IMG/VR virus record: IMGVR_UViG_3300020421_000066
Span: 1 to 36,488 of that record
Length of the DNA stretch: 36,488 nucleotides
Strand: one strand, 5' to 3'
Source: a virus
Under the pieces are notes generated by a model. The model did not search any database and was not told the origin of the DNA. It saw only the letters and a list, made by a program, of their open reading frames with translations. Positions 12,158 to 22,320 of this stretch are shown here, piece by piece; the first letter of the stretch is position 1; each line of letters starts with the position of its first letter. The position numbers were made by a program, and so were the translations under genes.

Positions 12158-14061
12158 TGGCACTAACCCAGTTTACAAACTTAAATTTTGAGGATATAAA
12201 AACCTCAATAAAAGACTATTTGAAAGAGAATTCAGAATTCACTGATATGGATTTTGAAGGGTCTAACCTTTCAATGTTGATCAATATATTAGCATATAAT
12301 TCATATAGTACAGCATATAATACAAATATGGCAGTGAACGAGACGTTCATTGATTCTGCCACACTAAGAGAAAATGTAGTATCATTAGCAAGAAATATTG
12401 GTTATGTACCACGTTCTAGACGTGCTGCAAGAGCAACGTGTGACATACTCATAACAGGAATAACTACTACAGCAACACAAGCAGTAATTCAACCTGGTGT
12501 GGTTGCTAATGGTAATATTTCCAACGTAAACTATATTTTCTCTCTACCAGAGGCAACTACTATACTTGCTGACAATGGACAAGCAAATGGAAATATTGAG
12601 GTTTTTCAAGGTCAATATTTGACTGCTGATTGGGTTGTAAACGATTCTCTACCAAATCAACGTTATGTACTTCCTAATAATGGAATTGATACTTCTACGA
12701 TCACTGTAAAGATAAGAAATAGTGTATCTGATAATACTTCTACTGAATATACTTTAGTTGACAATATTGTTGGAATCACTTCACTTTCTAACATATATTT
12801 GATTCAAGAAACAACTGATGAGAAATATGAGTTATTATTTGGTGATGGAGTTTTTGGTAAGAAGTTAGAATCAGGTAATGTCATTAGTGCAAGTTATATC
12901 AAGACTGAGGGTAAGGAAGGAAATGGGGTTGCTGCTTTCAATTTTGTAGGTAGTATAAACAATGAAGATGGTGCTCAAGAAGATAATTTCGATGTTGATC
13001 TAATTCCACATGAATCTTCAGGAAATGGAGATGAAATAGAGTCAGTAACGTCAGTAAAATATTATGCACCTCGGTTATATGCTTCTCAACATAGAGCAGT
13101 AACTGCGAATGACTATGAAGCAATCTTACCGAGTATATACCCTAATATTGAATCTGTAAGTGCATATGGTGGAGAAGATCTTACTCCTCCTCAGTTTGGT
13201 AGGGTATTCATAGCAGCTAAACCTAAGAATGGTTCATTCTTATCTGAGTTGACTAAGAAGGAACTTCTAAACTCACTCAAAAACTATACTATTGCTGGAA
13301 TTGTTCCATCATTCATTGACCTCAAGTTCTTATATGTTGAGGTTGATAGTTACGTTTACTATAATGCCAACTTTGTTGGTGATTTAGAGAATTTGAAGAC
13401 TCTAGTGATGAGTTCACTAACCACTTATGCAAGTGGCACAGAGCTCAATAAATTTGGTGGTAGATTCAAGTATAGTAAGGTATTATCTACTATTGATGGA
13501 GTAGATACTGCTATTACATCAAATATAACTCTTGTGAAAATGAGAAGGAATTTGATTGCTAAAATTGATCAGTATGCACAATATGAACTTTGTTATCTAA
13601 ATCAGTTCTACAATCCAAATAGTCAGTATAACGTTCGTTCTACTGGATTTAATGTAGCAAGTGTTGTTGGAACCTGCTATTTGAGTGATAGTAAGGTTAC
13701 TGAGACTACTGGTACATTGTTCCTCTTCCAGATACTAGAAGATGGTACAGTCAAGATTATATCAAATACCTTAGGTAAAATAGATTATGTTAAAGGCGAA
13801 TTGATCCTTGATACGATCAATATCACTGGTACACTTCTTCCTGATAATGTTATTGAAGTTGAGGCAATTCCTCAATCTAATGACGTTCTTGCAAAAAATG
13901 AATTATATCTTCAGTTTTCTGTAGATAAAAGTGATTTCTATATGAGAGAAGATTCAATATCCACTGGTGCAAATACTTCTGGATCTAGATTCAATCCACA
14001 GTCTAGTTACTTCTCAGATTCTAAGGTTCGTGGTGCCATTATAACTAGCACTGGAGAATAA
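12157..14061 (+). CDS. 6: Baseplate wedge subunit gp6-like
   Basis: 634 aa, close to the 660 of T4 gp6. In T4, gp6 forms the continuous inner ring of the baseplate through dimers. The N-terminal domain fits the family: FTNLNFEDIKTSIKDYL, then LSMLINILAYNSYSTAYNTNMAVNETF and ATLRENVVSLARNIGYVPRSRRAARA. The middle contains a baseplate-J-like stretch (PRLYASQHRAVTANDYEAI, about 307-325, and SVSAYGGEDL). The C-terminal half is beta-rich and more diverged. It is coupled to gp25 by TAATG. The order gp25-gp6 followed by large wedge proteins is that of T4-like cyanophages. Confidence 0.92.
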   Translation: MALTQFTNLNFEDIKTSIKDYLKENSEFTDMDFEGSNLSMLINILAYNSYSTAYNTNMAVNETFIDSATLRENVVSLARNIGYVPRSRRAARATCDILITGITTTATQAVIQPGVVANGNISNVNYIFSLPEATTILADNGQANGNIEVFQGQYLTADWVVNDSLPNQRYVLPNNGIDTSTITVKIRNSVSDNTSTEYTLVDNIVGITSLSNIYLIQETTDEKYELLFGDGVFGKKLESGNVISASYIKTEGKEGNGVAAFNFVGSINNEDGAQEDNFDVDLIPHESSGNGDEIESVTSVKYYAPRLYASQHRAVTANDYEAILPSIYPNIESVSAYGGEDLTPPQFGRVFIAAKPKNGSFLSELTKKELLNSLKNYTIAGIVPSFIDLKFLYVEVDSYVYYNANFVGDLENLKTLVMSSLTTYASGTELNKFGGRFKYSKVLSTIDGVDTAITSNITLVKMRRNLIAKIDQYAQYELCYLNQFYNPNSQYNVRSTGFNVASVVGTCYLSDSKVTETTGTLFLFQILEDGTVKIISNTLGKIDYVKGELILDTINITGTLLPDNVIEVEAIPQSNDVLAKNELYLQFSVDKSDFYMREDSISTGANTSGSRFNPQSSYFSDSKVRGAIITSTGE

Positions 14062-14067
14062 GAAAGG

Positions 14068-17000
14068 ATGATCAGTACTTCGATCACGAGAGTAAAGATA
14101 AATGAAGTTGTTGAGAGTCAGGTACCACAGGCCATTGACTCGGACAATCCTCTTTTTGGTGAATTCCTAAAGACATATTATCATTCACAGGAGTTTCAAG
14201 GTGGACCTGCTGATATTGCTGAAAACCTTGTTGAATACAAAGGTCTTGACTTTCTAAACAATGAAAATCTTATAGGGTTTACATCAGTCTCTTCATATAT
14301 TAATGGTAGCTCTAAAACGATATATGTTGACTCAACAAAAGGTTGGCCAGAGCAATGGGGTCTACTTAAGATCAATGGTGAGATAATAACTTATACTGGT
14401 ATTGGTACTACTTCATTTACTGGGTGTAGTCGTGGTTTTTCAGGGATTGAAAATAATAAAAAGACAAATCAACCAGAGTTTCTTACATTCACTAAGTCTG
14501 GTATTGGTACTCATGCACAAGGAACTAGAGTACATAACCTTAGTAATGTCTTCCTCCAAACATTCTTACAGAAATTAAAGAAGCAAGTATTACCAGGTTT
14601 TTCTGAAAGAAAACTCAATAATAATATAGATCAATCGAATTTTATTCGTCAGGCAAAAGATTTCTATCGTACAAAGGGATCTGAGGAAGGATTTAAGATA
14701 TTATTTGGTGCATTATATAATAAACCAGTTGAAATGATTCAACCAGCGAAGTATATGATTCGCCCTTCAGATGCTGGATATATCACTAACGATATATTGA
14801 TTGCAAAGCATGTTAAAGGTAATCCACTTAATATTGCTGGTCAATCATTATTTCAAGGTAATGCCAGTGGTTCAGTCTATGGTATTGAATCAAGTCACGT
14901 TGGTATGTCTACGTACTATAATATTTCAATATCTGAGGGTACTATTCTTGGATTGTTCAAAGAGAAGAATAAAACTTTCGTAACAAAGAGTGCTCCTGTA
15001 AACTCAACTGTACTTAATGTTGACTCTACTGTTGGATTTACTACTTCTGGAACATTCAAAGTTGATGATGTTGATATAAATTATACTGGAAAAAATTATA
15101 CTCAGTTTACTGGTCTTACTATTGGTCAATTAGTTGGTACTGGTGCTACTTGTTCTCAGGGCACTAACGCATATGCATATGAAGATGGTGATGAACAAAG
15201 AAGAGTAGAATTAGAAATTACTAATCTAATCAATAAAGTTGACATAAATGCGTCTAGTCAGCAATCTGGAAGTGATATTAATCTAAAGTCTCTAGGAAAG
15301 GAGCAAGATACTCTAAGATTTACTAGCTGGATATACAATACTGCATCTAATTACAATATTCTAAACTTTTCTCAATTATCACCAACTAACTGGAGACTGA
15401 ACTTAGATACAGAGCACTCTTTCCATAGTAATGATGAATTGGGTATTATTGATATTGATAATAACGTTATCAATGCAACTATCGCCAATATTCTATCAGA
15501 TACGGATATTGAAGTAACTTGTAGTGTACTTGATCCAACTAAAAGGTATTTTATTAGAAGAAGTTTATTATTGAAGAATAATGCGACTGCTGATGTGCAG
15601 AATACCTACTCTGATGGTCAGGGTAATGTATTTGTTGCGTCAAATTCTCTACCTCATTGGACTATTAACCCACAAAAGCGGATTAAGTCATTTGCTACTG
15701 CAGCAGGTAATACGGCAAATCCGACATGGATTCCTATTGTAGACCATAATTTATTCGATGGTGATTTACTTACTTACAATGTAGAGACTGGTGTCAAACT
15801 TATTAATCTAACAGATGAAGAATCGTATTATGTCAAGAGGATCGATCAAAATAATATTGCTCTTGCTTATACCCCTGAAAATATTCGTTCTGGTGAGTTT
15901 ATTAACGCATTCACAGTCAGTGATGTCCATCCTGGAACACATACACTAACTCCATCTATATTTTACAATAGTGATTTGGGAGCACAGAGGTTACTTCGTA
16001 AGTTCCCTACACCTGTTGATGGTGACAGTTTCACTGAAACAGTTCAGGGTGGAGTAGGTTTATTTGTCAATGGTGTTGAATGTTATTCATATAAAGCAAC
16101 TGATAGTATATACTTCGGTCCATTAGACAGTATTGAAATCCTCAATTCAGGTAAGGATTATGATGTTATTAATCCACCTCGTATTGCTGTTTATCAGGAT
16201 GGACATACTGGAGTGGGTGCATCTGCCATAGCACAGATGAAAGGCACCTTACAGGAGATCCTAGTGGACACTGATGGGGTAGATTACCTAGAACCACCAA
16301 ATGTTGCTATGGTTGGTGGTAATAATGTTGGTTCTATTGTAAAAGCAAAGATAAAAAGATTATCAGAAACGAGGGAGTTTGATGCGACAACTGCTGGTAC
16401 TGTAGTCAATACAAAGACTGATAGATTTGTATTTTCAGAACCTCATCATTTCATAGATGGTGAAGAGTTGATTTATACCACAAATGGTACTACTCCTATT
16501 GGTATTGGTACTACTCCAGGTACTCTAATTGATGGTGCACCATATTACGTGGTCAAATTGAATGACCATGAAATGCATATATCAGAATCGCAAAGTAAGG
16601 CACTTGCGGGAATTGGTACGCTTCCTATATCGCAAAATGGTGGTGGAATGCACCAATTTAGAACAGCTAGGAGAAGAAGTAAGGTTGATAAAGTATTGGT
16701 AGAAGATCCTGGTGTTTTCTATAATCGTGAAGTTGTAACTATAGATGGTGTTAATACATATACTGATTCTATTGTTATAAAAGATCACCATTTCAGATCT
16801 GGTGAGGTCATGAAATATTCATCCTCAATTGGTGCTATTGGTGGATTGAGTAATGGTGCTGAATATTATTGTATAAGGATAGATGATGATACATTCCGTC
16901 TTTCTAATTCTAGTAAGTTAGATACTCATATCAATTTTACATCAGTAGGTACTGGTGTACATACTTTCCAAGATCCTCCTATTGTTGTAGAAATAACTGG

Positions 17001-20000
17001 TCGTCAAGGTGTTAGTACATACAATGCTACTGCGACACCAATTATAAGAGGTGAAGTAATTGCTGCTCATGTAAGTAATAAGGGTAATGAGTTTGGTTCT
17101 ACTGTTATAAACGATAACTTTAAACCTGAAATCAATACGGTAACTGGTAGTAAAGCGTTCTTACAACCATTTATTATCAATGGTAGAGTAGATCAAGTTA
17201 TCGTAAAGTCTGGTGGAGAGAACTGGTTTAGTACACCAGAGATTACAATTCTTGGTGATGGCGTGGGTGCTACCGCTAAAGCAATAATTGATTCGGGTAG
17301 AATAACTAAAATTATAATGATTGAGAAAGGAGGTGGGTATACTCAAGCAGCAACTACTGCAAGTGCTAGGAGTCCTGGTATAGATGCACTATATTCTGCG
17401 AATATTAGGAAATGGACGATTAATCAGGTTGATAGATATGCGAAATTCTTAGGTGTGGATGTTGATGATGGGTATCTTGAAGTTTCAAAAGATACTACTA
17501 AAGGAAATCCATATGCTAATTACTATGTTCCAAGGGAACTTCAAACATTCCTTGGGGATGATGGGGTAAAACATTCACCCATTGTAGGTTGGGCATACGA
17601 TGGTAATCCCATATATGGTCCTTCTGCGTTCAAGAAGACTGATGGTAGTGGTGGAGTAGATTATATAAAACCAAGTTATGTTAAGGTTGCTGGTCAAAGA
17701 GTAGATGGTCCTAACATTAGTGATTTCCCTATTGGGTTCTTCTGCGAGGATTATAGTTATCAGGCAGGTTATGGAGATTTAGATCAACATAATGGTAGAT
17801 TCAGCGTTACTCCAGAATTTCCAAATGGAGTATATGCGTACTATACTACTCTAAACCCTGCTGTTGTATCTGCTGCTGGTAACCCATTCCAAGGTTTTAG
17901 AGAACCATTATTCCCTTATATTATAGGTGAAACTTATAAGTCAGTTCCAGAACCGCTAAATCTTGACTTTGAATTTGATCAAAGAATAGATCCTTTGGAT
18001 TATGATCTAGTCAGAAATACAACACCATATAATATCAATAAGTATGAATTTATCTCTAGGGGTACTAAATCAGTATCAACACAAGCACGTATTCTATATG
18101 CAAGTGCTGGATCAGTAGAAGAGCTTGAAATTCTTGATAATGGTAGAGAATATAAAGTTGGTGATAATGTAGTATTTGATAATACAGATACTGATGGTTA
18201 TGGTGCTATAGGACGTGTTCGTAAGATTTTTGGACCACAACTTAGCTCAATTGGTGTAACTGTATATGAATTACCAAATGCCACATTCCAATACAAGGGA
18301 GGTGAAGTTCTTGGTATTTCAACTGTTCCTCATACTCTAGTTACTGGTGATGTAGTAGAAATTAGTAATATTCAGAATGAAGATTATAAGATGATTGAAG
18401 GTAAGCATAAAGTAACAAGAGTAAACCCTGCTAAGGCTGGAATTGTTACTGCAATGCAAGCGGTAAGTGGATCTGTGGGTCTTACCACTACTATCCAATT
18501 AGAAGATGATGTAAACACATTCAAGATAGGAGATATCTTGAGAATTGATCACGAGGAGATGGAAGTATATGATATTAGTACAAAATATTCAACTGTTAGT
18601 CTAATTCGTGCAAGAAATGGTACTGTTGGTGCAGCACACACTCAACCAAATGTACTTTCAAGACTACAAAAGGAGTTTACTTTTGAACTTGTTGATGAAG
18701 TACCAAATACTGACGAAGATGTTTCAAGATACTTTGGTAAAGATGTAGTTGGTGCTGGTATATCGTTTGGTACAGGAATTGGTCATACTATAACAACTGC
18801 TGAGTATGGATCAAGAAAGATTCCATCCAGAACTATCTTTATAAAGGATCATCCATTTATTAATGGAGAAAAACTATATTATAGTTCAGGTGCTCAAGGT
18901 ATAGGTGTAAGTATGAAGTACCAACCAACTGGGGTTGGAACTGCATCTGGTTGGATTGCAGACTTACCACCTGAAGTATATGCTTCAGTTATTGATAGAA
19001 ACTTAGTTGGTATTATAACTCAACTAGCAGATGCAACTGATCCTTCTAAGAGAGTAATGTTCCATGATCAACAGAATGTTGGTATGGGTAATACTCATTC
19101 ACTTACTACTAATAGAGTTGGAGTTTGTACTGGTGATCTTATAAGATATGAAGTTACTGCTACTACTCTTGGGACACATACTTTAGAACCACTTGATACA
19201 GTTGAAATGTCAGTTGTATCTACAGGTACAAGTTCTCTTGCTATGACATATGATGCAGGTAATCGTTTTGTTAGTATTGGGTCTTCTATCAACCCTGTAG
19301 TCAATGTTATTGAAGGTGATACTTTAGAATTTGATGTTTCAGATCCTTCTCTCGAAAATACTAAATTACAATTCTTCCTTGACCACAAATTCCAAAAATC
19401 ATTTGTTGGATCTGGTGTATCACGTCCAGAAGTCATCTATACTAATTCTGCTGGACAGATTGATTCTAAGGTATCTGTAAGATTTACTCCTCAAGTACCA
19501 CAAGTTTTATACTATAAAGTCAATTCTGAATTACCTACAAAAGTTGTTGAAGTAGATACTGATATTGATCAATACAATAAAATTATTGTTAATAACAGCA
19601 TCTTTACAGGAAAAGCTACAATTAGTTCTGTAACTAGCAATACTTTCAAATATAATATCTTCCAAAATACAGAAAAGGTTGGTTATACAACTGCTGTTGC
19701 TGACCTCAGTTACTTATTGGTAACAGGTAATGAAGGTGGTCCTATAGGACAAATTGATTTAATTTCTGGCGGATTGAGTTATAAAGATATACCTCAAGTT
19801 ACTATTGCCTCAACTACTGGTTCTTCAGCACTATTGAAAGCAAAAGGATCCTCTATTGGTGTATTAGATAATGTTGGATTGATTGATATTGGATATGATT
19901 ATCCAACAGATAGGACATTACGTCCAGAAGCATCAGTACCACAAGTTGTATTCTTGAAGGATAATTTCTCTGTTAGTAACGTAGCAATTACTTCAACTGG

Positions 20001-22320
20001 TAGTAAATATCTAACTGCTCCTGATTTGGTTATCTACAATAGTAAGACAAGAACAGAAAATGATACAACTAAATTTGATGTTGAATTGAGTGGTAATGCA
20101 GTAACACAAGCAAAGATTATTACTGGTGGTGGAAACCTAAGAAGTGGTGATAATGCTTTATATGCTGTCAATAATACTAATGGAGTTGGTATTGTTACCG
20201 TTACATACAGTGCTCCAAATGTTACTGTAACACTTCAGACACCTCCTGAAGGATATACAAATAAGGTTCCTATACCATTCGCAGTTGGTGATAGAGTATT
20301 TGTTGAGAATGTTGGTGTATCAACAGGACATGGATACAATTCTTCTACCTATGGATATGAGTTCTTTACTCTCAATAATGTAAATCAGGCAACAGGACTT
20401 GTTAATAAAGCAACTATTAGTTATGAGGTAGACGAAGATCCAGGAATATATGATTATGGTCAGTATGGATCAGTCTCAAATGAAGCAGATGTTGCTAAGT
20501 TCTCTATAGACTTACAAGAAGGTAGATTCTTTAAGGGTGAACCACTAATAACATCTAATGGTGATAAGGCAAGAGTTGTTGTTGGGTCAGGAAAGGCAAG
20601 AAATGTTTTGAGAGTTGATAATGTAGTTGGATTTAGTACTGGTCAATCAGTTACAGGTACAATATCTCGTGCTGGTGGTACTATTGAGAATATAGAAACC
20701 TATGAAGGACATTTTGAAACTGGTATTTTATATAATAAAGCATTTGGATGGGAAAGAGATACTGGTAAATTATCTGACTTCTATCAGAGAATTCAAGATA
20801 GTGACTACTATCAAAGTTTCTCATATTCTCTAAAATCAGAGGTTGGTATATCATCTTGGAGTGAACCAGTTGATGCATTAGGTCATATATCTGGATTCAA
20901 GAAGCATTCAGATCTTCTTGTACCTTCTGTTGCTTCTGGAATAGGAACTATAATGGGTACTGGTGGTGTCAGTGTTGGAGTAAGTACTGAACAGAAGTCT
21001 GTTGTTCTTATTGGTAGTCATGGATCACTTTCTAACTATCATAACTTTGATCTTGGTTATGAAATCCCAGATAATGACAATACTGTAAGTAATAAAGTAG
21101 TATTCAATTCTACAAGATTTGGTGATTCATTATTATGTGAAACAAATAGAGTTTTAGAAATTGATGATATTAGTCCTGGATTCTATACTGATCCAAATAT
21201 TGAAAGATTAGTTGAAATTGATGCATTTGATATGTCTCAAGCAACTGCTCCTAGTGCAATAAAATATCATGCTCAAGTAGTTTTAGATTCTAAGTTTGGT
21301 GCGATTTATAATCTGGTTCAATATTGTGAGTTTGTAGTATTCCACGATGGTACAAACGTATATCTAAACCAATATTCAGATCTTTCTGATGAATTTGACT
21401 TAGGACAGTTTACTGTCAATCATATTGGAAGTTTAGTTTCAGTTTCATTCTCACCATTCAATGCTAGTTACACTTTTGATATAACCTTCTACAAGGAGAG
21501 TATTCCTAAGACTTCATCAGGTATTGGACTTACAGCATATGCAAATATTGAGAAAATTGGTATTACCTCAGCATTTACATCAAGTGGTAGTCCAACAACT
21601 TCAACACTTTATGATATTGATTCCACTAAGTTCAAGTCTGGACATGTGATTATCGTTCATAATAAGGATGCTGGTAATCAAAAAGAAGTAGAAGAGTATA
21701 ACTGGCTTGCTGATGGTACGTCTAATGTTCTTTATACTGATTATGGTAACATGGATAGTGGTGAACAGATGGGTGATTTTGATATTGTCAATAACAGTGG
21801 AACTATAAAACTACAATATACTCCAAATGCAAACACTAATGTTAGTGTGAAATTACTTCAAACTAACGTTGGTGTAGCGACTTACGTTACAAATAACGTA
21901 TCGGATATTCCTTTGATAGAAGTTGGTGATGCTGAATTGAATGCTACAAGAACAACAATTGGTGCACTTGGTTCTCCATCACCCACAACTATATCCACAA
22001 AATCATTTGGTAACTTTACTTGTATGAAGTATTTTATCGAAATACATAATACAACTGATGATACATATTCATGCTTCAATATTGCTGCAAATGCATTTGA
22101 AAGTCGCATTAATTACAACACATATAATAACATTTCAACTGTAGCAGGTACACCTGCTGATAAGAAACGTGATATACGTGCTATTGATATGGTGGCATCT
22201 GGAACCAATGCAGTATTGAGGTTTGAACCATTACCAAATAAAGCATACATCACTAGGGTTTCCGAAATTCGGATTGATAAACCAGACAACGTACCAGACG
22301 ATAAAACTGTAGACATCTAA
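14068..22320 (+). CDS. Giant baseplate/tail structural protein with YHYH domain (2750 aa)
   Basis: ATG 14068 follows AGAAAGG. The N-terminal about 220 residues (FGEFLKTYYHSQEFQGGP, then FLQTFLQKLKKQVLPGF and FYRTKGSEEGFKILFGALYNKPVE) look like a virion-assembly domain. The rest is beta-rich and modular. Modules of the form H-x-F-x2-G-E-x3-Y recur near residues 557, 789, 905 and 1592. Modules with ING/IDxE then RG or RNGT recur near 88 and 1490. Gly-Gly-x-Tyr modules recur repeatedly. Residues about 1168-1262 form a YHYH domain (IVGWAYDGNPIYGP, then LDQHNGRF and FPNGVYAYYTT), a family linked to metal-binding extracellular proteins. It occupies the position of T4 gene 7 but is over twice as long. 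Probably a peripheral wedge or fibre component; direct homology to gp7 is not visible. Confidence 0.8.
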   Translation: MISTSITRVKINEVVESQVPQAIDSDNPLFGEFLKTYYHSQEFQGGPADIAENLVEYKGLDFLNNENLIGFTSVSSYINGSSKTIYVDSTKGWPEQWGLLKINGEIITYTGIGTTSFTGCSRGFSGIENNKKTNQPEFLTFTKSGIGTHAQGTRVHNLSNVFLQTFLQKLKKQVLPGFSERKLNNNIDQSNFIRQAKDFYRTKGSEEGFKILFGALYNKPVEMIQPAKYMIRPSDAGYITNDILIAKHVKGNPLNIAGQSLFQGNASGSVYGIESSHVGMSTYYNISISEGTILGLFKEKNKTFVTKSAPVNSTVLNVDSTVGFTTSGTFKVDDVDINYTGKNYTQFTGLTIGQLVGTGATCSQGTNAYAYEDGDEQRRVELEITNLINKVDINASSQQSGSDINLKSLGKEQDTLRFTSWIYNTASNYNILNFSQLSPTNWRLNLDTEHSFHSNDELGIIDIDNNVINATIANILSDTDIEVTCSVLDPTKRYFIRRSLLLKNNATADVQNTYSDGQGNVFVASNSLPHWTINPQKRIKSFATAAGNTANPTWIPIVDHNLFDGDLLTYNVETGVKLINLTDEESYYVKRIDQNNIALAYTPENIRSGEFINAFTVSDVHPGTHTLTPSIFYNSDLGAQRLLRKFPTPVDGDSFTETVQGGVGLFVNGVECYSYKATDSIYFGPLDSIEILNSGKDYDVINPPRIAVYQDGHTGVGASAIAQMKGTLQEILVDTDGVDYLEPPNVAMVGGNNVGSIVKAKIKRLSETREFDATTAGTVVNTKTDRFVFSEPHHFIDGEELIYTTNGTTPIGIGTTPGTLIDGAPYYVVKLNDHEMHISESQSKALAGIGTLPISQNGGGMHQFRTARRRSKVDKVLVEDPGVFYNREVVTIDGVNTYTDSIVIKDHHFRSGEVMKYSSSIGAIGGLSNGAEYYCIRIDDDTFRLSNSSKLDTHINFTSVGTGVHTFQDPPIVVEITGRQGVSTYNATATPIIRGEVIAAHVSNKGNEFGSTVINDNFKPEINTVTGSKAFLQPFIINGRVDQVIVKSGGENWFSTPEITILGDGVGATAKAIIDSGRITKIIMIEKGGGYTQAATTASARSPGIDALYSANIRKWTINQVDRYAKFLGVDVDDGYLEVSKDTTKGNPYANYYVPRELQTFLGDDGVKHSPIVGWAYDGNPIYGPSAFKKTDGSGGVDYIKPSYVKVAGQRVDGPNISDFPIGFFCEDYSYQAGYGDLDQHNGRFSVTPEFPNGVYAYYTTLNPAVVSAAGNPFQGFREPLFPYIIGETYKSVPEPLNLDFEFDQRIDPLDYDLVRNTTPYNINKYEFISRGTKSVSTQARILYASAGSVEELEILDNGREYKVGDNVVFDNTDTDGYGAIGRVRKIFGPQLSSIGVTVYELPNATFQYKGGEVLGISTVPHTLVTGDVVEISNIQNEDYKMIEGKHKVTRVNPAKAGIVTAMQAVSGSVGLTTTIQLEDDVNTFKIGDILRIDHEEMEVYDISTKYSTVSLIRARNGTVGAAHTQPNVLSRLQKEFTFELVDEVPNTDEDVSRYFGKDVVGAGISFGTGIGHTITTAEYGSRKIPSRTIFIKDHPFINGEKLYYSSGAQGIGVSMKYQPTGVGTASGWIADLPPEVYASVIDRNLVGIITQLADATDPSKRVMFHDQQNVGMGNTHSLTTNRVGVCTGDLIRYEVTATTLGTHTLEPLDTVEMSVVSTGTSSLAMTYDAGNRFVSIGSSINPVVNVIEGDTLEFDVSDPSLENTKLQFFLDHKFQKSFVGSGVSRPEVIYTNSAGQIDSKVSVRFTPQVPQVLYYKVNSELPTKVVEVDTDIDQYNKIIVNNSIFTGKATISSVTSNTFKYNIFQNTEKVGYTTAVADLSYLLVTGNEGGPIGQIDLISGGLSYKDIPQVTIASTTGSSALLKAKGSSIGVLDNVGLIDIGYDYPTDRTLRPEASVPQVVFLKDNFSVSNVAITSTGSKYLTAPDLVIYNSKTRTENDTTKFDVELSGNAVTQAKIITGGGNLRSGDNALYAVNNTNGVGIVTVTYSAPNVTVTLQTPPEGYTNKVPIPFAVGDRVFVENVGVSTGHGYNSSTYGYEFFTLNNVNQATGLVNKATISYEVDEDPGIYDYGQYGSVSNEADVAKFSIDLQEGRFFKGEPLITSNGDKARVVVGSGKARNVLRVDNVVGFSTGQSVTGTISRAGGTIENIETYEGHFETGILYNKAFGWERDTGKLSDFYQRIQDSDYYQSFSYSLKSEVGISSWSEPVDALGHISGFKKHSDLLVPSVASGIGTIMGTGGVSVGVSTEQKSVVLIGSHGSLSNYHNFDLGYEIPDNDNTVSNKVVFNSTRFGDSLLCETNRVLEIDDISPGFYTDPNIERLVEIDAFDMSQATAPSAIKYHAQVVLDSKFGAIYNLVQYCEFVVFHDGTNVYLNQYSDLSDEFDLGQFTVNHIGSLVSVSFSPFNASYTFDITFYKESIPKTSSGIGLTAYANIEKIGITSAFTSSGSPTTSTLYDIDSTKFKSGHVIIVHNKDAGNQKEVEEYNWLADGTSNVLYTDYGNMDSGEQMGDFDIVNNSGTIKLQYTPNANTNVSVKLLQTNVGVATYVTNNVSDIPLIEVGDAELNATRTTIGALGSPSPTTISTKSFGNFTCMKYFIEIHNTTDDTYSCFNIAANAFESRINYNTYNNISTVAGTPADKKRDIRAIDMVASGTNAVLRFEPLPNKAYITRVSEIRIDKPDNVPDDKTVDI

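Noticed and set aside
14068-22320. Naming the 2750-aa protein gp7
   Set aside because: Only gene order supports this; its N-terminus does not resemble T4 gp7 and it is over twice as long.
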